A stretch of DNA of 64,000 nucleotides from Hyphomicrobiales bacterium (GTDB taxonomy: Bacteria; Pseudomonadota; Alphaproteobacteria; Rhizobiales; Rhizobiaceae), in the NCBI GenBank assembly GCA_900473185.1, contig UCKU01000034.1:186001-250000 (forward strand), read 5' to 3'. The position numbers were made by a program, and so were the translations under genes. Below are positions 1 to 9,214 of the stretch, piece after piece. Under the pieces are notes generated by a model that searched no databases, had not been told where the DNA came from, and saw only the letters and a program-made list of their open reading frames with translations. How positions within the stretch are numbered: position 1 is the first letter of the stretch; the number at the start of each line of letters is the position of its first letter.

Positions 1-965
1 TCGACGTCGAAGGGCTTGTAGCCAAGCTCGGTGGCCAACAGGTTGATGGTTTCCTGATGGCGCTTCTTCACGTCCGCCCAGCTGTCGGGGATGACCTGGG
101 TGCCTGCGAGCTTGATAAGAAATTCGGCATCCTCGCGGCTCAGGCCCTGCTGGCCGATGTAATATTCCTTGATCCAGATCTCGGGATTCTGATCGACCCA
201 TTCGGTTGCGCGCGCCCAGAGGCGGACATATTCGGCAAGGGCGGCTGCTTTTGCGGGATCGTCCAGCACCCATTGCGGCGCATAGAGATGGGCGGGGTCA
301 TCACGCAGGCCGTGCTCGACGAGGTTTGCGCCATCGGAGCCATATTGGCTGATGTAGCGGCGGATATTGACGCCGCCGAGGGGCGCGATATCGACCTGCT
401 TGCTCGCGAGTGCCTTCGGATAGACATCGCCGGTACTCGGCAGCTCGACCAGCGTGGCGTCTTTCTTCGTCAGGCCTGCGGCGTGGAGCGCGCGAAGCAC
501 GAGCGTGCCCTGGGCCTGGCCGGGACTGAAGGCGATGCGCTTGCCGCGGAAATCTGCGAGCGACTTGACGTCGACGCCAGGCGCGATACCGAAACGGTAG
601 ATTGGATTAGCAATCGGGTCCTTGCGTTCACGATAGGCGATGTTGCGGACGGGCAGGTTGTTCCAGGTTGCGAAGATCGACGGGATTTCGGCCACAGAGC
701 CGACATCGAGAGCGTGCGCGCGGAAGGCTTCGGAGGTCTGCGGGCCGCCGCTGAGATTGGCCCATTTGACCTCGAAGGTGAGTTCCTTGATGAGGCCGGA
801 AACCTCAAGAGCCTTCTGCGTCACCGGATCACCGATCGTCAGCACCGTTCCCGGCGGCACCTTGTCGAGCAGCGGTGCGTTCGTCTCGGCCACTGCCACG
901 TTGCTGAAGACGCCGAGGGAGATGAGGCTGAGCACAGCCATTCCCAATGTTTTTGCCAATGTCAT
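1..965 (-). CDS. NitT/TauT-type (aliphatic sulfonate-like) ABC transporter substrate-binding protein, 3' end outside window
   Basis: Periplasmic binding protein of an importer for sulfonates, taurine or nitrate-like solutes. The frame opens at ATG 965 and has no stop before base 1, so the C-terminus is missing; about 321 codons are present. It begins with a signal peptide of about 26 residues (hydrophobic run AVLSLISLGVF, cleavage near AVA/E). Family-like stretches follow: GDPVTQKALEVSG, ANLSGGPQTSEAFRAHALD, DFRGKRIAFSPGQAQGT and GGVNIRRYISQYG, which fit the SsuA/TauA type-2 binding fold. The permease and ATPase genes would be expected beyond the left edge. The substrate cannot be decided from sequence alone. 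The annotation rests on the translated minus strand and the signal peptide. Confidence 0.82.
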   Translation of the reverse strand, partial: MTLAKTLGMAVLSLISLGVFSNVAVAETNAPLLDKVPPGTVLTIGDPVTQKALEVSGLIKELTFEVKWANLSGGPQTSEAFRAHALDVGSVAEIPSIFATWNNLPVRNIAYRERKDPIANPIYRFGIAPGVDVKSLADFRGKRIAFSPGQAQGTLVLRALHAAGLTKKDATLVELPSTGDVYPKALASKQVDIAPLGGVNIRRYISQYGSDGANLVEHGLRDDPAHLYAPQWVLDDPAKAAALAEYVRLWARATEWVDQNPEIWIKEYYIGQQGLSREDAEFLIKLAGTQVIPDSWADVKKRHQETINLLATELGYKPFDV

Positions 966-1390
966 CGTTGATGTTTCCCGTTTGAGGTTGCAATGTCAGG
1001 AAGCGATGACGGGAAGGGTGTCGAATTATCCATAAAATCTATAGACTATTTATTTCTTTCGTTCACCGGTTCATGAAAAATCGTACCAATTGTTCAGGCG
1101 TGACAGACTCGCGCGTTGGCTGTTGAGCGCGTGGCGATTTCCTGCTCAGGCGAGAAGACGCAGCCTTGCGTTGTGATGAGATCGGGTCAGAGCAGTGAAG
1201 CCAATGCAATGCCCAAGCCCTTTCGTCGTGGAACATTACATCAGGACCTTCTGTTAACTTTCGAGAAACCTTGTCTTGCTTCGCAGTGTGTATGAAATTC
1301 TCGCACTGTGAGGCTTGGTTACATTCCTTTACGTTCCGCTGTTAAAGTGACATCCGAAAGATCTGCTGAAGCGACTTTACGGTTGGACTG
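966..1390. promoter_or_regulatory. Divergent intergenic region with TCTATAGA palindrome
   Basis: This 425-base non-coding stretch separates the binding-protein gene (minus) from the PAS-GGDEF gene (plus), so it should hold both promoters. At 1038-1045 lies the perfect 8-base palindrome TCTATAGA, flanked by ATAAA (1032-1036) and TTTAT (1049-1053) in inverted orientation. It sits about 75 bases upstream of the binding-protein start. That suits an operator or promoter core, but I cannot name the regulator. I see no credible small gene in the rest. Confidence 0.4.
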
Positions 1391-2965
1391 ATGATGCTTG
1401 GTGCTGAGATCCTTGCATTCCTGGAGGCATGTCCGATGGCGGTGCTCGTGCTCGACACCACCGGTCATGTCATCTTTGCCAATGCCGAAGCCGGGCATCT
1501 CCTCCATCTTGAAGGCCGGCTCCGCGGCGTGGGTATTACCGAACTCATGCCGGAATGGCCGTTGCTCTCAGGCGTCTCCACTGCCTTCATCAGTGATCAC
1601 TCTGGTCATCGTCGGCTATGCCGCGTACAGGTCGTGAGCTGGCCTATTGGTACGCAGACGGTCACGGCTGCTTTCCTCGAGCCGGTGGATGACGAGCGTC
1701 CTGCGGGTTATGCGGCGCGCGAAGCCAATCTGCGCCTGCGCTATGTCATCGAGATGCTGCCGGAGGCGGTCTGCGTGTTCGACTCCAACGACCGCTATGT
1801 TCTCTGGAACCAGAAATATGCCGAGCTTTACGCCGATATAGCCGAGCATCTCAGGCCCGGTATCGCCTTTGAGGATATATTGAGGACCAGTCTCGCCGGC
1901 GATGGGATGCGCGAGCTCGTTGAGGACAAGGAGGCGTGGTTCAGCGCCCGCATGCAGAAATTTCGTCAGCCGGTTTCGCAAGAAGAGCAGCAGTTGCGGG
2001 ATGGCCGGTGGCTACGCCACGACGACCGGCGCACGCCCGACGGCGGCGCGATCGGCATGCGTATCGATATTACCGGCCTCAAGCAGCGGGAAGACTGGCT
2101 TCGCCAATTGTTCAACGCCAATCCCATGCCCATGCTTTTGTGCGATGGCGATAGCCTCGCCATTCTTCAGGCCAACCAGGCAGCTGTTGATTTCTATGGC
2201 TTCCAACCTGCGACGCTACTGTCGAAGCGAGCCTGCGACATGCATGTCGACGGTGAACTCCAGGCGTTCGAGAAAGTCCTCCTCCATCTCGACGGTGACT
2301 GTGATGCGCGGACGATCTGGCGACAGATGACGCGGGACGGATCGGAGCGCCACGTGCTGATCTATGTCCGTCAACTCCACGAAGGGGCCGAGCATCGGCT
2401 GCTGCTCACCGTCGCCGACGTCAGCGACAGAATTCTTGCCGAGACTGAAGCCAATCGTTTGGCACATCACGACATTCTTACAGGCCTGCCAAACAGGATG
2501 CAATTCTACAAGGCGCTTGAGAAAGCCCTTGCATCGGAGCACCAGGAAAAGATCATCATCTGCTGTCTGGATCTGGATGGGTTCAAGCCCGTCAATGACA
2601 CGTTTGGCCATGCTGCCGGGGATGAAGTGCTGAAAAATGTTGCCAATCGGCTGCAGATGCATGCGCGAGGTCATCTGGTCGCCCGCCTCGGGGGCGATGA
2701 ATTCGCAATCCTGATGATGGGAGAAAGAAGCGAGGCCATTGATCTCGCCGAGCGCTGCATCGGCGCCTTCGAGCAGCCTTTCACCATCAATGGTCTTGCC
2801 ATACGTCTCGGCATCAGTATCGGCATTGCTGCGGCTGACGAAGTGGACCGCGAAGCGCTCATGCAGGAGGCGGACCGGGCGCTCTATCGCGCGAAGGCCG
2901 ATGGTCGCAACATCTGGCGCATGACGCCTCAGGATTTGTCTGTTCCGAAGCGCGCCAAGGCCTGA
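1391..2965 (+). CDS. Triple-PAS diguanylate cyclase (GGDEF)
   Basis: Predicted cytosolic enzyme making cyclic di-GMP from two GTP. The 524 residues divide into three PAS-like regions (about 5-98, 115-228 and 235-345) and a C-terminal GGDEF domain (about 355-510). The GGDEF domain has DxLTGLPNR at 361-369, the metal-binding DLDGFKPVND at 394-403 and an intact GGDEF at 434-438. The RxxD product-inhibition site expected just upstream is absent (ARGH in its place), so feedback inhibition through the I-site is unlikely. There is no membrane segment, so the PAS domains probably sense an internal signal. No EAL domain is present. The start is the first of two ATGs, with a weak GGA upstream. The 3' end converges on the LysR gene with 7 bases between stops. 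Confidence 0.9.
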   Translation: MMLGAEILAFLEACPMAVLVLDTTGHVIFANAEAGHLLHLEGRLRGVGITELMPEWPLLSGVSTAFISDHSGHRRLCRVQVVSWPIGTQTVTAAFLEPVDDERPAGYAAREANLRLRYVIEMLPEAVCVFDSNDRYVLWNQKYAELYADIAEHLRPGIAFEDILRTSLAGDGMRELVEDKEAWFSARMQKFRQPVSQEEQQLRDGRWLRHDDRRTPDGGAIGMRIDITGLKQREDWLRQLFNANPMPMLLCDGDSLAILQANQAAVDFYGFQPATLLSKRACDMHVDGELQAFEKVLLHLDGDCDARTIWRQMTRDGSERHVLIYVRQLHEGAEHRLLLTVADVSDRILAETEANRLAHHDILTGLPNRMQFYKALEKALASEHQEKIIICCLDLDGFKPVNDTFGHAAGDEVLKNVANRLQMHARGHLVARLGGDEFAILMMGERSEAIDLAERCIGAFEQPFTINGLAIRLGISIGIAAADEVDREALMQEADRALYRAKADGRNIWRMTPQDLSVPKRAKA

Positions 2966-2972
2966 TCGCCCG

Positions 2973-3842
2973 TCAGTTCTCGTCCTGCCTTGCTGCAAGC
3001 AGCCAATCGCGAAACGTTCTTGCCTCGCGCGCGAGGCCCTTTGCCTCGATGAGCCAGTAGGCCTTGTCCATATCGGAAGCCCTCTCGAAGAGGGAGACGA
3101 GTGAACCAGCCGCGATCTCCTCTGCGATCAATGCGGTTGGGCAAAGTCCGATACCCTGGCCTCTGATCAACGAGCCGATCATGAGATTGAAGTCGGCAAA
3201 AACAGGTCCGGCCTTCGGCGCGGAATTGATGCCGGCGCCTGACAACCAGCGCGCCCAGGCATCGATCGTCTCGTCATGCAGGATTTCGCAGGCAAGCAGG
3301 TCAGCTGGCTTGTGAAAGGGGCCATGCCGGGCGAGGAATTCCGCAGAACAGGTTGGTCTGGTCTCGGCATCCAGGAGCTTGATGGCGCCGGGGCCCGGTC
3401 GCACGCCGTGGCAGACCAGGAGATCGGCACCTGCCGCTTCGGGCGTCCTGGCATCGAGCGCATAGACGATGTTGATCCTGATATCAGGATAAGCAATTCT
3501 CAGTCTCGGCAGCTGCGGAATGAGCCATCGCACTGCCATAGAGGGAATGCACGCAACGCTGACCGGGCGGCTGTTTGCTTCCAGCCTCAACTGCCCGGCG
3601 GCGACTTCGATATGCGCCAAGGCGTGCGTGATGGCTGCGCCGAATTCCCTGCCCGCGGCTGTCAGCGTCACGCCCCGGCTATGCCGCAGAAACAAGGGGA
3701 CGCGGAGCCAATTCTCCATCGCCCTCACGTGCTGGCTGATGCCGGCGGGTTTCAGGTTCAGTTCGGCAGCCGCCCTGACGAAGCTTTCGTGGCGTGCGGC
3801 AGCTTCGAATGCCCGCAGTGATGCGAGGGGAAGGTTTCTCAT
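2973..3842 (-). CDS. LysR-family transcriptional regulator (GcvA-like)
   Basis: DNA-binding regulator of 289 residues. The N-terminal winged helix-turn-helix covers about residues 1-60 (LRAFEAAARHESFVRAAAE, then ISQHVRAMENWL), and the C-terminal periplasmic-binding-like effector domain starts near residue 90. The motif L-F-x-R-x-x-R-G-V-x-L-T-x-A-G is typical of the GcvA/AmpR branch. I chose the ATG at 3842, which gives the usual MRNLPLASLRAFEAAARH start; an in-frame ATG at 3878 adds 12 residues with no family resemblance. It is divergent from the DUF1989 gene, 145 bases away, and is the natural candidate to regulate it. The effector is unknown. Confidence 0.88.
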   Translation of the reverse strand: MRNLPLASLRAFEAAARHESFVRAAAELNLKPAGISQHVRAMENWLRVPLFLRHSRGVTLTAAGREFGAAITHALAHIEVAAGQLRLEANSRPVSVACIPSMAVRWLIPQLPRLRIAYPDIRINIVYALDARTPEAAGADLLVCHGVRPGPGAIKLLDAETRPTCSAEFLARHGPFHKPADLLACEILHDETIDAWARWLSGAGINSAPKAGPVFADFNLMIGSLIRGQGIGLCPTALIAEEIAAGSLVSLFERASDMDKAYWLIEAKGLAREARTFRDWLLAARQDEN

Positions 3843-3987
3843 GCCAGGATGACTAAGCAAAACTTGCCCAGAGGGCAAGAAACATCTCGGTTGCCCAATG
3901 GCGCAGCCTCGCTAAGAGTGCTCGGCGACTTATCGCGTGTCACCGGGCGCAGCGCCCGAGCACCGCAAGCGGAGCGGAACTAACCGG

Positions 3988-4845
3988 ATGTCGAAGCAGT
4001 CGATAGTGCCAAGTCCATCTGACGCAGCCGAGCGGCGGTCAGCACCGCCCGTGGTTGTCTATCCCGTCGAAACGCTGCCGGCTGCCGATCTCAGTCTGCT
4101 CGAGGCCGCCCGCCAAACGCTGACGAAGGTCAGCGAGGTGATCGTGCCACCGCGCGAGGCCGGCAGCTTCCATGTTCCACAGGGGCATTTCTTTCGCATC
4201 GTTAGCATCGACGGTCCGCAGGTCGGTGACCTCAATCTGTGGAACGCTGCCGATCTCACCGAACGGTTTTTCAGCGGCAAGACACGGGCTCTGCACGCAA
4301 CCCATGTCGGTGTCGGCGATCGTCTCTGGAGCACGTTGCCGTATCTGCGCCCTATGGCGACGATCACCTATGACAGCCTCGGCTGGTATGGCTGGGATGA
4401 TGACGGCGCCGGCGTTCATGATGTCATCGGCACGCGCTGCGATCCCTATACAAACCGATTGCTGAAGGGTAGCGACTACCACCATTGCTGCCATTCGAAC
4501 CTGACGCGGGCGCTCGCTGCCGAGAGTGGCATGCCGCTCGAGCAGGCCGAGATGCATGTGCATGACGTGCTCAACGTCTTCATGTGCACCGGCTTCACCA
4601 GGGATACGCACCAGTATTTCATGAAGGCCAGCCCCGTCAGGCCCGGAGATTTCATCGAGTTCTTTGCCGAGATCGATCTTCTCGGCGCCTTGTCTGCCTG
4701 CCCAGGTGGCGATTGCGGCACAAGCCATTCCAGCGATATGGCCGCATGCTATCCGTTGAAGGTCGAGATATGGAAGCCCGATCCCGCGACAATCGCCAAC
4801 TGGACGCCGCCGGAGCGAAATCCCTATCCGAGGACGCATCGATAA
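3988..4845 (+). CDS. DUF1989 (urea carboxylase-associated) family protein
   Basis: Protein of 285 residues of the DUF1989 family, whose members often sit beside urea carboxylase or amino-acid and purine catabolic genes and have no firmly established reaction. Family-like elements include GSFHVPQGHFFRI, GDLNLWNA, TLPYLRPMATITYDSLGWYG, the Cys/His cluster HHCCHSN and FMCTGF. Late in the chain CPGGDCG provides further potential metal ligands. No urea carboxylase or allophanate hydrolase lies nearby, so this copy is an orphan. I chose ATG 3988 because GGAG at 3971-3974 precedes it; an ATG at 3937 adds 17 low-complexity residues. Its likely partner is the divergent LysR gene. Confidence 0.8.
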   Translation: MSKQSIVPSPSDAAERRSAPPVVVYPVETLPAADLSLLEAARQTLTKVSEVIVPPREAGSFHVPQGHFFRIVSIDGPQVGDLNLWNAADLTERFFSGKTRALHATHVGVGDRLWSTLPYLRPMATITYDSLGWYGWDDDGAGVHDVIGTRCDPYTNRLLKGSDYHHCCHSNLTRALAAESGMPLEQAEMHVHDVLNVFMCTGFTRDTHQYFMKASPVRPGDFIEFFAEIDLLGALSACPGGDCGTSHSSDMAACYPLKVEIWKPDPATIANWTPPERNPYPRTHR

Positions 4846-4881
4846 ATCGGTAAGTCGCACCGCTCTTTCATAGAGGAGTGG

Positions 4882-6147
4882 TCAGACGATCAGGATTGCC
4901 CTGAAATCATTCACGTTGGTACCGGTCGGGCCGGTTTCGAAGAGGTCGCCGATCGCCTTGAAACCGGAATAGCTGTCATTGCCGTCGAGCACGCGGCGCG
5001 GGTCGAAGCCGGCGGCGCGCAGCCGCTTGACGGTATCGCCGTCGGAAAATGCGCCTGCATTGTTTTCCGAGCCGTCGATGCCGTCGGTGTCGGCGGCAAG
5101 CACGTGGATGGTGTTGTGCCCGTCGATTGCCAGTGCGAGCGCCAGCGCGAATTCACCGTTGCGGCCGCCTTTGCCGCCCTTGGCACGCAGTGTCACCGTC
5201 GTCTCGCCGCCGGAGAGAATGACGGCCGGCTTCGTGAACGGCCGGTCGCGGCCGGCGACCTCGCGAGCGATCGCCGCATGTACCAGCGCCACATCGCGCG
5301 ATTCCCCTTCGACGGAATCCGACAGGATCGCCGGCGTGATTCCCTTCGAACGTGCAAGTTCGGCGGCCGCCTCCAGCGATACGCCGGCCGAGGCAATGAT
5401 GTAGTGCTCATGGTGGGCAAAGGCCGGATCGTCCGGCCGTGGCGCATCGGCTTTGGGGGAGTTCAGATGATCGATAGCCGCCTGCGGCAGCTTGAGGCTG
5501 TACTGCTTGATGATCTGAAGCGCATCGTGCCGGGTCGAACCGTCGGGAACTGTGGGGCCTGAGGCGACATGGGCTGGGTTATCACCGGGAATGTCAGAGA
5601 CGATCAGGCTGACGACGCGGGCTTTGGTTGCAGCAGCCAGCCGTCCGCCTTTGATGGTCGAGAGGTGTTTGCGCACGACGTTCATGGCCGAGATCGGTGC
5701 GCCGGAAGCCAGAAGCAGCTCGTTCAAGAGGATCTCGTCCTGCAGCGTCAGCCCTTCAGGTGGGGAAGGCAGGAGCGCCGAGCCGCCGCCGCAGATCAGT
5801 GCGATGACGAGGTCGTTCTCACCCAGTCCGGCGACCGTCTCCATCAATCGTCTGGATGCGGCAAGGCCGGCGGCATCGGGAACCGGATGAGCAGCTTCGA
5901 TGATCTCGATATGATCGGTCTCACAACCGTAGCCGTAGCGGGTGACGACTACGCCTTCGAGTGGCCCGTCCCACACGCTTTCCAGCGCGCGTGCCATCTG
6001 TGCGGCACCCTTGCCGGCGCCGATCACGACTGTCCTGCCATCAGGTTTCTCCGGCAAATGCGCGGTAATACCGGTCAGCGGATCGGCAGCGCGTACGGCG
6101 GCGGAAAACAGGCTGGTCAGGAAATCGCGGGGGGAGGGCATGGACAT
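4882..6147 (-). CDS. Glycerate 2-kinase / hydroxypyruvate reductase-type protein (DUF4147-MOFRL)
   Basis: Cytosolic enzyme of 421 residues, the usual length for GckA/TtuD proteins. The N-terminal DUF4147 part contains VIGAGKGAAQMA and the glycine-rich CGGGSALLP. The C-terminal MOFRL part contains DTDGIDGSENNAGAF. Characterised bacterial members phosphorylate D-glycerate to 2-phosphoglycerate; older tartrate-operon naming called the family hydroxypyruvate reductase (TtuD). The start at ATG 6147 is preceded by GAGAG; an upstream frame extends to 6303 but would add 52 atypical residues and cross the promoter. It is divergent from a TtuB-like MFS transporter, which suggests uptake and use of glycerate, tartrate or a related hydroxy acid. 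Confidence 0.88.
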   Translation of the reverse strand: MSMPSPRDFLTSLFSAAVRAADPLTGITAHLPEKPDGRTVVIGAGKGAAQMARALESVWDGPLEGVVVTRYGYGCETDHIEIIEAAHPVPDAAGLAASRRLMETVAGLGENDLVIALICGGGSALLPSPPEGLTLQDEILLNELLLASGAPISAMNVVRKHLSTIKGGRLAAATKARVVSLIVSDIPGDNPAHVASGPTVPDGSTRHDALQIIKQYSLKLPQAAIDHLNSPKADAPRPDDPAFAHHEHYIIASAGVSLEAAAELARSKGITPAILSDSVEGESRDVALVHAAIAREVAGRDRPFTKPAVILSGGETTVTLRAKGGKGGRNGEFALALALAIDGHNTIHVLAADTDGIDGSENNAGAFSDGDTVKRLRAAGFDPRRVLDGNDSYSGFKAIGDLFETGPTGTNVNDFRAILIV

Positions 6148-6253
6148 GATGATCTCTCTGGAGACACGGGCAGAAAGGATGGCTTCCACGCTCCTAGGCA
6201 TGGCTGTCGACATATCGCTTGTCAATGCAGGAGCCGTCCCCATCCGTTCGGTG

Positions 6254-6266
6254 TGATTGATAATCA
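6254..6266. promoter_or_regulatory. Candidate operator TGATT-N3-AATCA
   Basis: Perfect inverted repeat TGATT-GAT-AATCA in the 174-base divergent region between the glycerate kinase (start 6147) and the MFS gene (start 6322). Its position 56 bases before the MFS start suits an operator. The regulator is unknown; short palindromes of this kind also arise by chance. Confidence 0.3.
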
Positions 6267-6321
6267 TCCGGAGGCGGCTATCTATTGGCGAGAAAAGCAA
6301 CAATCATTTGGAGAATTTGCA

Positions 6322-7614
6322 ATGGTCAACGAACAGCAGTTGATCTCGAAGATCACCTGGCGGCTCATGCCATTCCTCGGAATCCTTTACCTCATTGCCT
6401 ATATCGATCGTCAGAATGTCAGTTTCGCCAAGCTGGAAATGGTCGGTGCGCTCGGCATGAGCGAATATGCCTATGGCCTTGGCGCCTCGCTCTTCTTTAT
6501 CGGCTATTTCCTTTTTGAAGTGCCGAGCAACCTATTCCTCGACAGGTTCGGCGCGCGCGTCTGGTTCGCCCGTATTCTCGTATCCTGGGGCATCGTCACC
6601 ATCCTGCTCTCCTATACGCAGAACGCGACAATGTTCTACATACTGCGTTTCCTGCTCGGCGTCTGCGAGGCGGGTTTCTTTCCGGGCGTCCTCTATCTTT
6701 TGACGCTCTGGTTCCCCTCGGATTATCGCGGCCGCATGGTGGGTCTCTTCATGATCTTCAGCGCACTTGCCAATGCCGTCGGCGCGCCTGTTGGAGGCAT
6801 GCTGCTCGATCTCGACGGCTTCCTCGGCCATGCCGGCTGGCAATGGGTTTTCCTGGCGACAGGCATTCCGGCCGTCATTGCTGGTGTCGTCACCTTCTTC
6901 TACCTCTATGATCGGCCCGAAAACGCGAATTTCCTCAGCAACGATGAGAAGGGCTGGCTGGCAGACCGCCTCGCGTCGGAAAATTCCGGCATGGATCACA
7001 ATGCCGAGAACGGTTTCAAGGCACTCATAGACCCCCGTGTCCTGCTGATGGCGCTCTGCTACATCGCCTTCCCGCTTGCCGCTTATGGTCTCAGCTACTG
7101 GTTGCCGACTATCGTGAAAGCCTTCGGCGTCAGCAACACCGTGAACGGCTTGCTCAACATCATCCCGTGGATACTGGTGGCGATTGCGCTCTGGGCAGTC
7201 CCGACTGCCGCCGACAAGGCGAAGGCGAAGACGCCTTATATTGTCATTCCTGCTTTCGTCGGCGCGGCATGCCTACTGCTCTCGGCGCTTGTTCCGAATA
7301 ACACGTTGCAGTTCATCTTCCTCTGCGTTGCCGCGGCTGGCATCTTCGCGCCGCAGCCGGTCTTCTGGAGCCTGCCGTCCCGCTTCCTTAAGGGCGCAGG
7401 TGCTGCGGCGGGCCTTGCAGCCATCAATTCTGTCGGCAATCTGGGCGGGTTCGTCGCTCAGAACGTCGTGCCCTGGATCAAGGACGAAACCGGCAGCACG
7501 ATTGCGCCGATGTTCTTCCTGGCTGTCTGCCTTGCCGCCGGCGCTCTGCTCGTCTTTGCCGTCGCCATGATGATAGCGCGCAAGGAACATGACGCCGTGC
7601 CGCGCGGCGCGTGA
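6322..7614 (+). CDS. MFS transporter, anion:cation symporter family (TtuB/phthalate permease-like)
   Basis: Inner-membrane permease of 430 residues with about 12 transmembrane helices. The opening ITWRLMPFLGILYLIAYIDRQNVSFAKL is characteristic of the ACS family, which imports organic anions such as tartrate, phthalate and sugar acids. Further family features are FFIGYFLFEVPSNLFLDRFGAR, RFLLGVCEAGFFPGVLYLLTLWFP and the central YLYDRPENANFL loop. ATG 6322 follows GGAG at 6310-6313; the open frame continues far upstream but lies antisense to the glycerate kinase and is not protein-like there. Paired divergently with that kinase, it probably imports the hydroxy acid the kinase handles. Confidence 0.88.
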   Translation: MVNEQQLISKITWRLMPFLGILYLIAYIDRQNVSFAKLEMVGALGMSEYAYGLGASLFFIGYFLFEVPSNLFLDRFGARVWFARILVSWGIVTILLSYTQNATMFYILRFLLGVCEAGFFPGVLYLLTLWFPSDYRGRMVGLFMIFSALANAVGAPVGGMLLDLDGFLGHAGWQWVFLATGIPAVIAGVVTFFYLYDRPENANFLSNDEKGWLADRLASENSGMDHNAENGFKALIDPRVLLMALCYIAFPLAAYGLSYWLPTIVKAFGVSNTVNGLLNIIPWILVAIALWAVPTAADKAKAKTPYIVIPAFVGAACLLLSALVPNNTLQFIFLCVAAAGIFAPQPVFWSLPSRFLKGAGAAAGLAAINSVGNLGGFVAQNVVPWIKDETGSTIAPMFFLAVCLAAGALLVFAVAMMIARKEHDAVPRGA

Positions 7615-7629
7615 GGCCTTAGAAATGTC

Positions 7630-7664
7630 GAAGCCCCGGCATCAAAGATACCGGGGCTTCTTTC
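7630..7664 (+). terminator. Rho-independent terminator after the MFS gene
   Basis: Strong hairpin with a 10-bp perfect stem (GAAGCCCCGG at 7630-7639 pairing with CCGGGGCTTC at 7651-7660), extended inward by ATC/GAT around an AAA loop and followed by TTT. It lies 15 bases after the plus-strand stop and also before the stop of the convergent minus-strand permease, so it may act in both directions. Confidence 0.85.
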
Positions 7665-7691
7665 CGCGAATGCTGCCGGACGGGGCATGAG

Positions 7692-9152
7692 TTAGGAGGA
7701 AATCTCCTCAAGCTTGCGTCCACCGGTCTCGATCATCTGCGTTGCGGCAAGCGCGCCGATAACGGCGACGACCCCGAACATGATGAAGACCGACTTGATG
7801 CCTTGCGCGCCGACCATGTAGCCGACCGTCGTCGGGCCGACGGCCGAGGCGATACGCAGCCATGATGTCGCAAGGCCCGTCCCGACCGCGCGCATGCGCG
7901 TCGGGTAGATTTCTGGCGTATAGAGGTAGAGTACGGCGTTGACGGAGCCGACGACGCCATAGGCGAGTGTGGCCAGCAGAATGAGCGACCAGAGGCTGTT
8001 TGCACCACCAGCGGCGAGTGCGGCCAAGAGAACGGCACCGACGAGGAAGGAGACGACGGCCCAGGTACGGCGCCCGATACGGTCGATGCAGAAGGCGCAG
8101 GCGAGCAGGATGACGACCTGTGCGACATTGGTCATCGAGGCTGCCCGCAGCGCACTGCCGAGTTCCAGCGAATAGACGGTGTGATAGAGTGTCGGCATCC
8201 AGTTGTTGAGGCTGTTGGCGACAAAGAACGAGCTTGCCCAGAGGATCCAGGCGACGATGGTGCGCATACGGAAGGTCGGTGACAACAGTTCCCGCCAGCG
8301 GCTGCGTGTCCGCGGTGCAGCGGCCTGGCTTTGGCCGCCGAGCGCCAGCGTCGCTTCGTTATAGGCGCGATCGTCGAAGGAATAGCCGGGATCTTTGCGC
8401 CGCGCACTTTCCTCGGCCTGGCGGATCACTTTTTCCGCTTCGTCGAGCCGGCCCTGGCTGATCAGCCAGCGCGGTGATTCCGGCAGCCGATAGAGCAGAT
8501 AGGCAATCAGCAGACCGGGAATCCCGCCAAGCAGGAACAGTGATTTCCAGCCGAAGACTGGCACGATCAACGTGCCGACCTGTCCCGTTACCATAAGCCC
8601 GATCGGAAAGATCAGCTCGTAGAGCATGAAGTTGCGTCCGCGACCCTTGGCGCGCAAAAGCTCGCTGATATAGGTGGCTGCGACGGGCATTTCGCCGCCG
8701 ACCCCGATACCCTGGATAAGTCGGCAAATGAACAGCATCTGGAAATCGCCGACCAATATGCAGGCGAGGCTCATGCCCGACATCAGCGCGGTCGCGGATG
8801 CGGCCATGTGAACGCGGCCGAGCGTCTCCGCAAGGCGGCTGAAGAGAAGGGCGCCGACGAGCTGGCCGATGTAGCTTGCCGCAATCATCCAGCCGATCTG
8901 AGCCGGCGTCAGCGCCCAGAGCTTGATCAGGATCGGCAGAACAAAGGCCAGCGAAAGAGCATCGAAGGCATCGAGGAATGTAGCGCTGCCCATGATGATA
9001 CGCGCCCGGCGGTGCCAGGGTGTAAAAGGGATCGCTTCGAAGCGTGCAGTCAAAACCGCGGCGCGGCCAGCCAACCGCGTCTGCTGCGGGTCGTCGTGCG
9101 AGACCTCGCGTGCAGCCGGGCCGGCAACCAGTATGCTATTGTTATCGCGCAT
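7692..9152 (-). CDS. MFS transporter, sugar-porter/aromatic-acid type
   Basis: Inner-membrane permease of 486 residues, about 12 transmembrane helices, with a cytosolic N-terminus of about 45 residues. Family marks are GSATFLDAFDALSLAFVLP, SRLAETLGRVH, the helix-4/5 region RLIQGIGVGGEMPVAATYISE, PESPRWLISQGR after helix 6, and IYPTRMRAVGTGLATSW near the C-terminus. It fits the metabolite-symporter/aromatic-acid branch. ATG 9152 is directly preceded by GGGAGG; a GTG seven codons upstream is less likely. It is the last gene of a three-gene set with a FAD monooxygenase and an alpha/beta hydrolase, so it probably imports the monooxygenase substrate. Confidence 0.87.
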   Translation of the reverse strand: MRDNNSILVAGPAAREVSHDDPQQTRLAGRAAVLTARFEAIPFTPWHRRARIIMGSATFLDAFDALSLAFVLPILIKLWALTPAQIGWMIAASYIGQLVGALLFSRLAETLGRVHMAASATALMSGMSLACILVGDFQMLFICRLIQGIGVGGEMPVAATYISELLRAKGRGRNFMLYELIFPIGLMVTGQVGTLIVPVFGWKSLFLLGGIPGLLIAYLLYRLPESPRWLISQGRLDEAEKVIRQAEESARRKDPGYSFDDRAYNEATLALGGQSQAAAPRTRSRWRELLSPTFRMRTIVAWILWASSFFVANSLNNWMPTLYHTVYSLELGSALRAASMTNVAQVVILLACAFCIDRIGRRTWAVVSFLVGAVLLAALAAGGANSLWSLILLATLAYGVVGSVNAVLYLYTPEIYPTRMRAVGTGLATSWLRIASAVGPTTVGYMVGAQGIKSVFIMFGVVAVIGALAATQMIETGGRKLEEISS

Positions 9153-9214
9153 ATCATCCTCCCAGATCAGCACGGTTCAACACGCCGGCAGCGCCCCCTG
9201 CCGCCAGTTTCGCC

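Noticed and set aside
5569..6321. Upstream extension of the MFS reading frame
   Set aside because: It is antisense to the glycerate kinase and low in protein-like character; ATG 6322 has a good ribosome site and starts the family's conserved helix.
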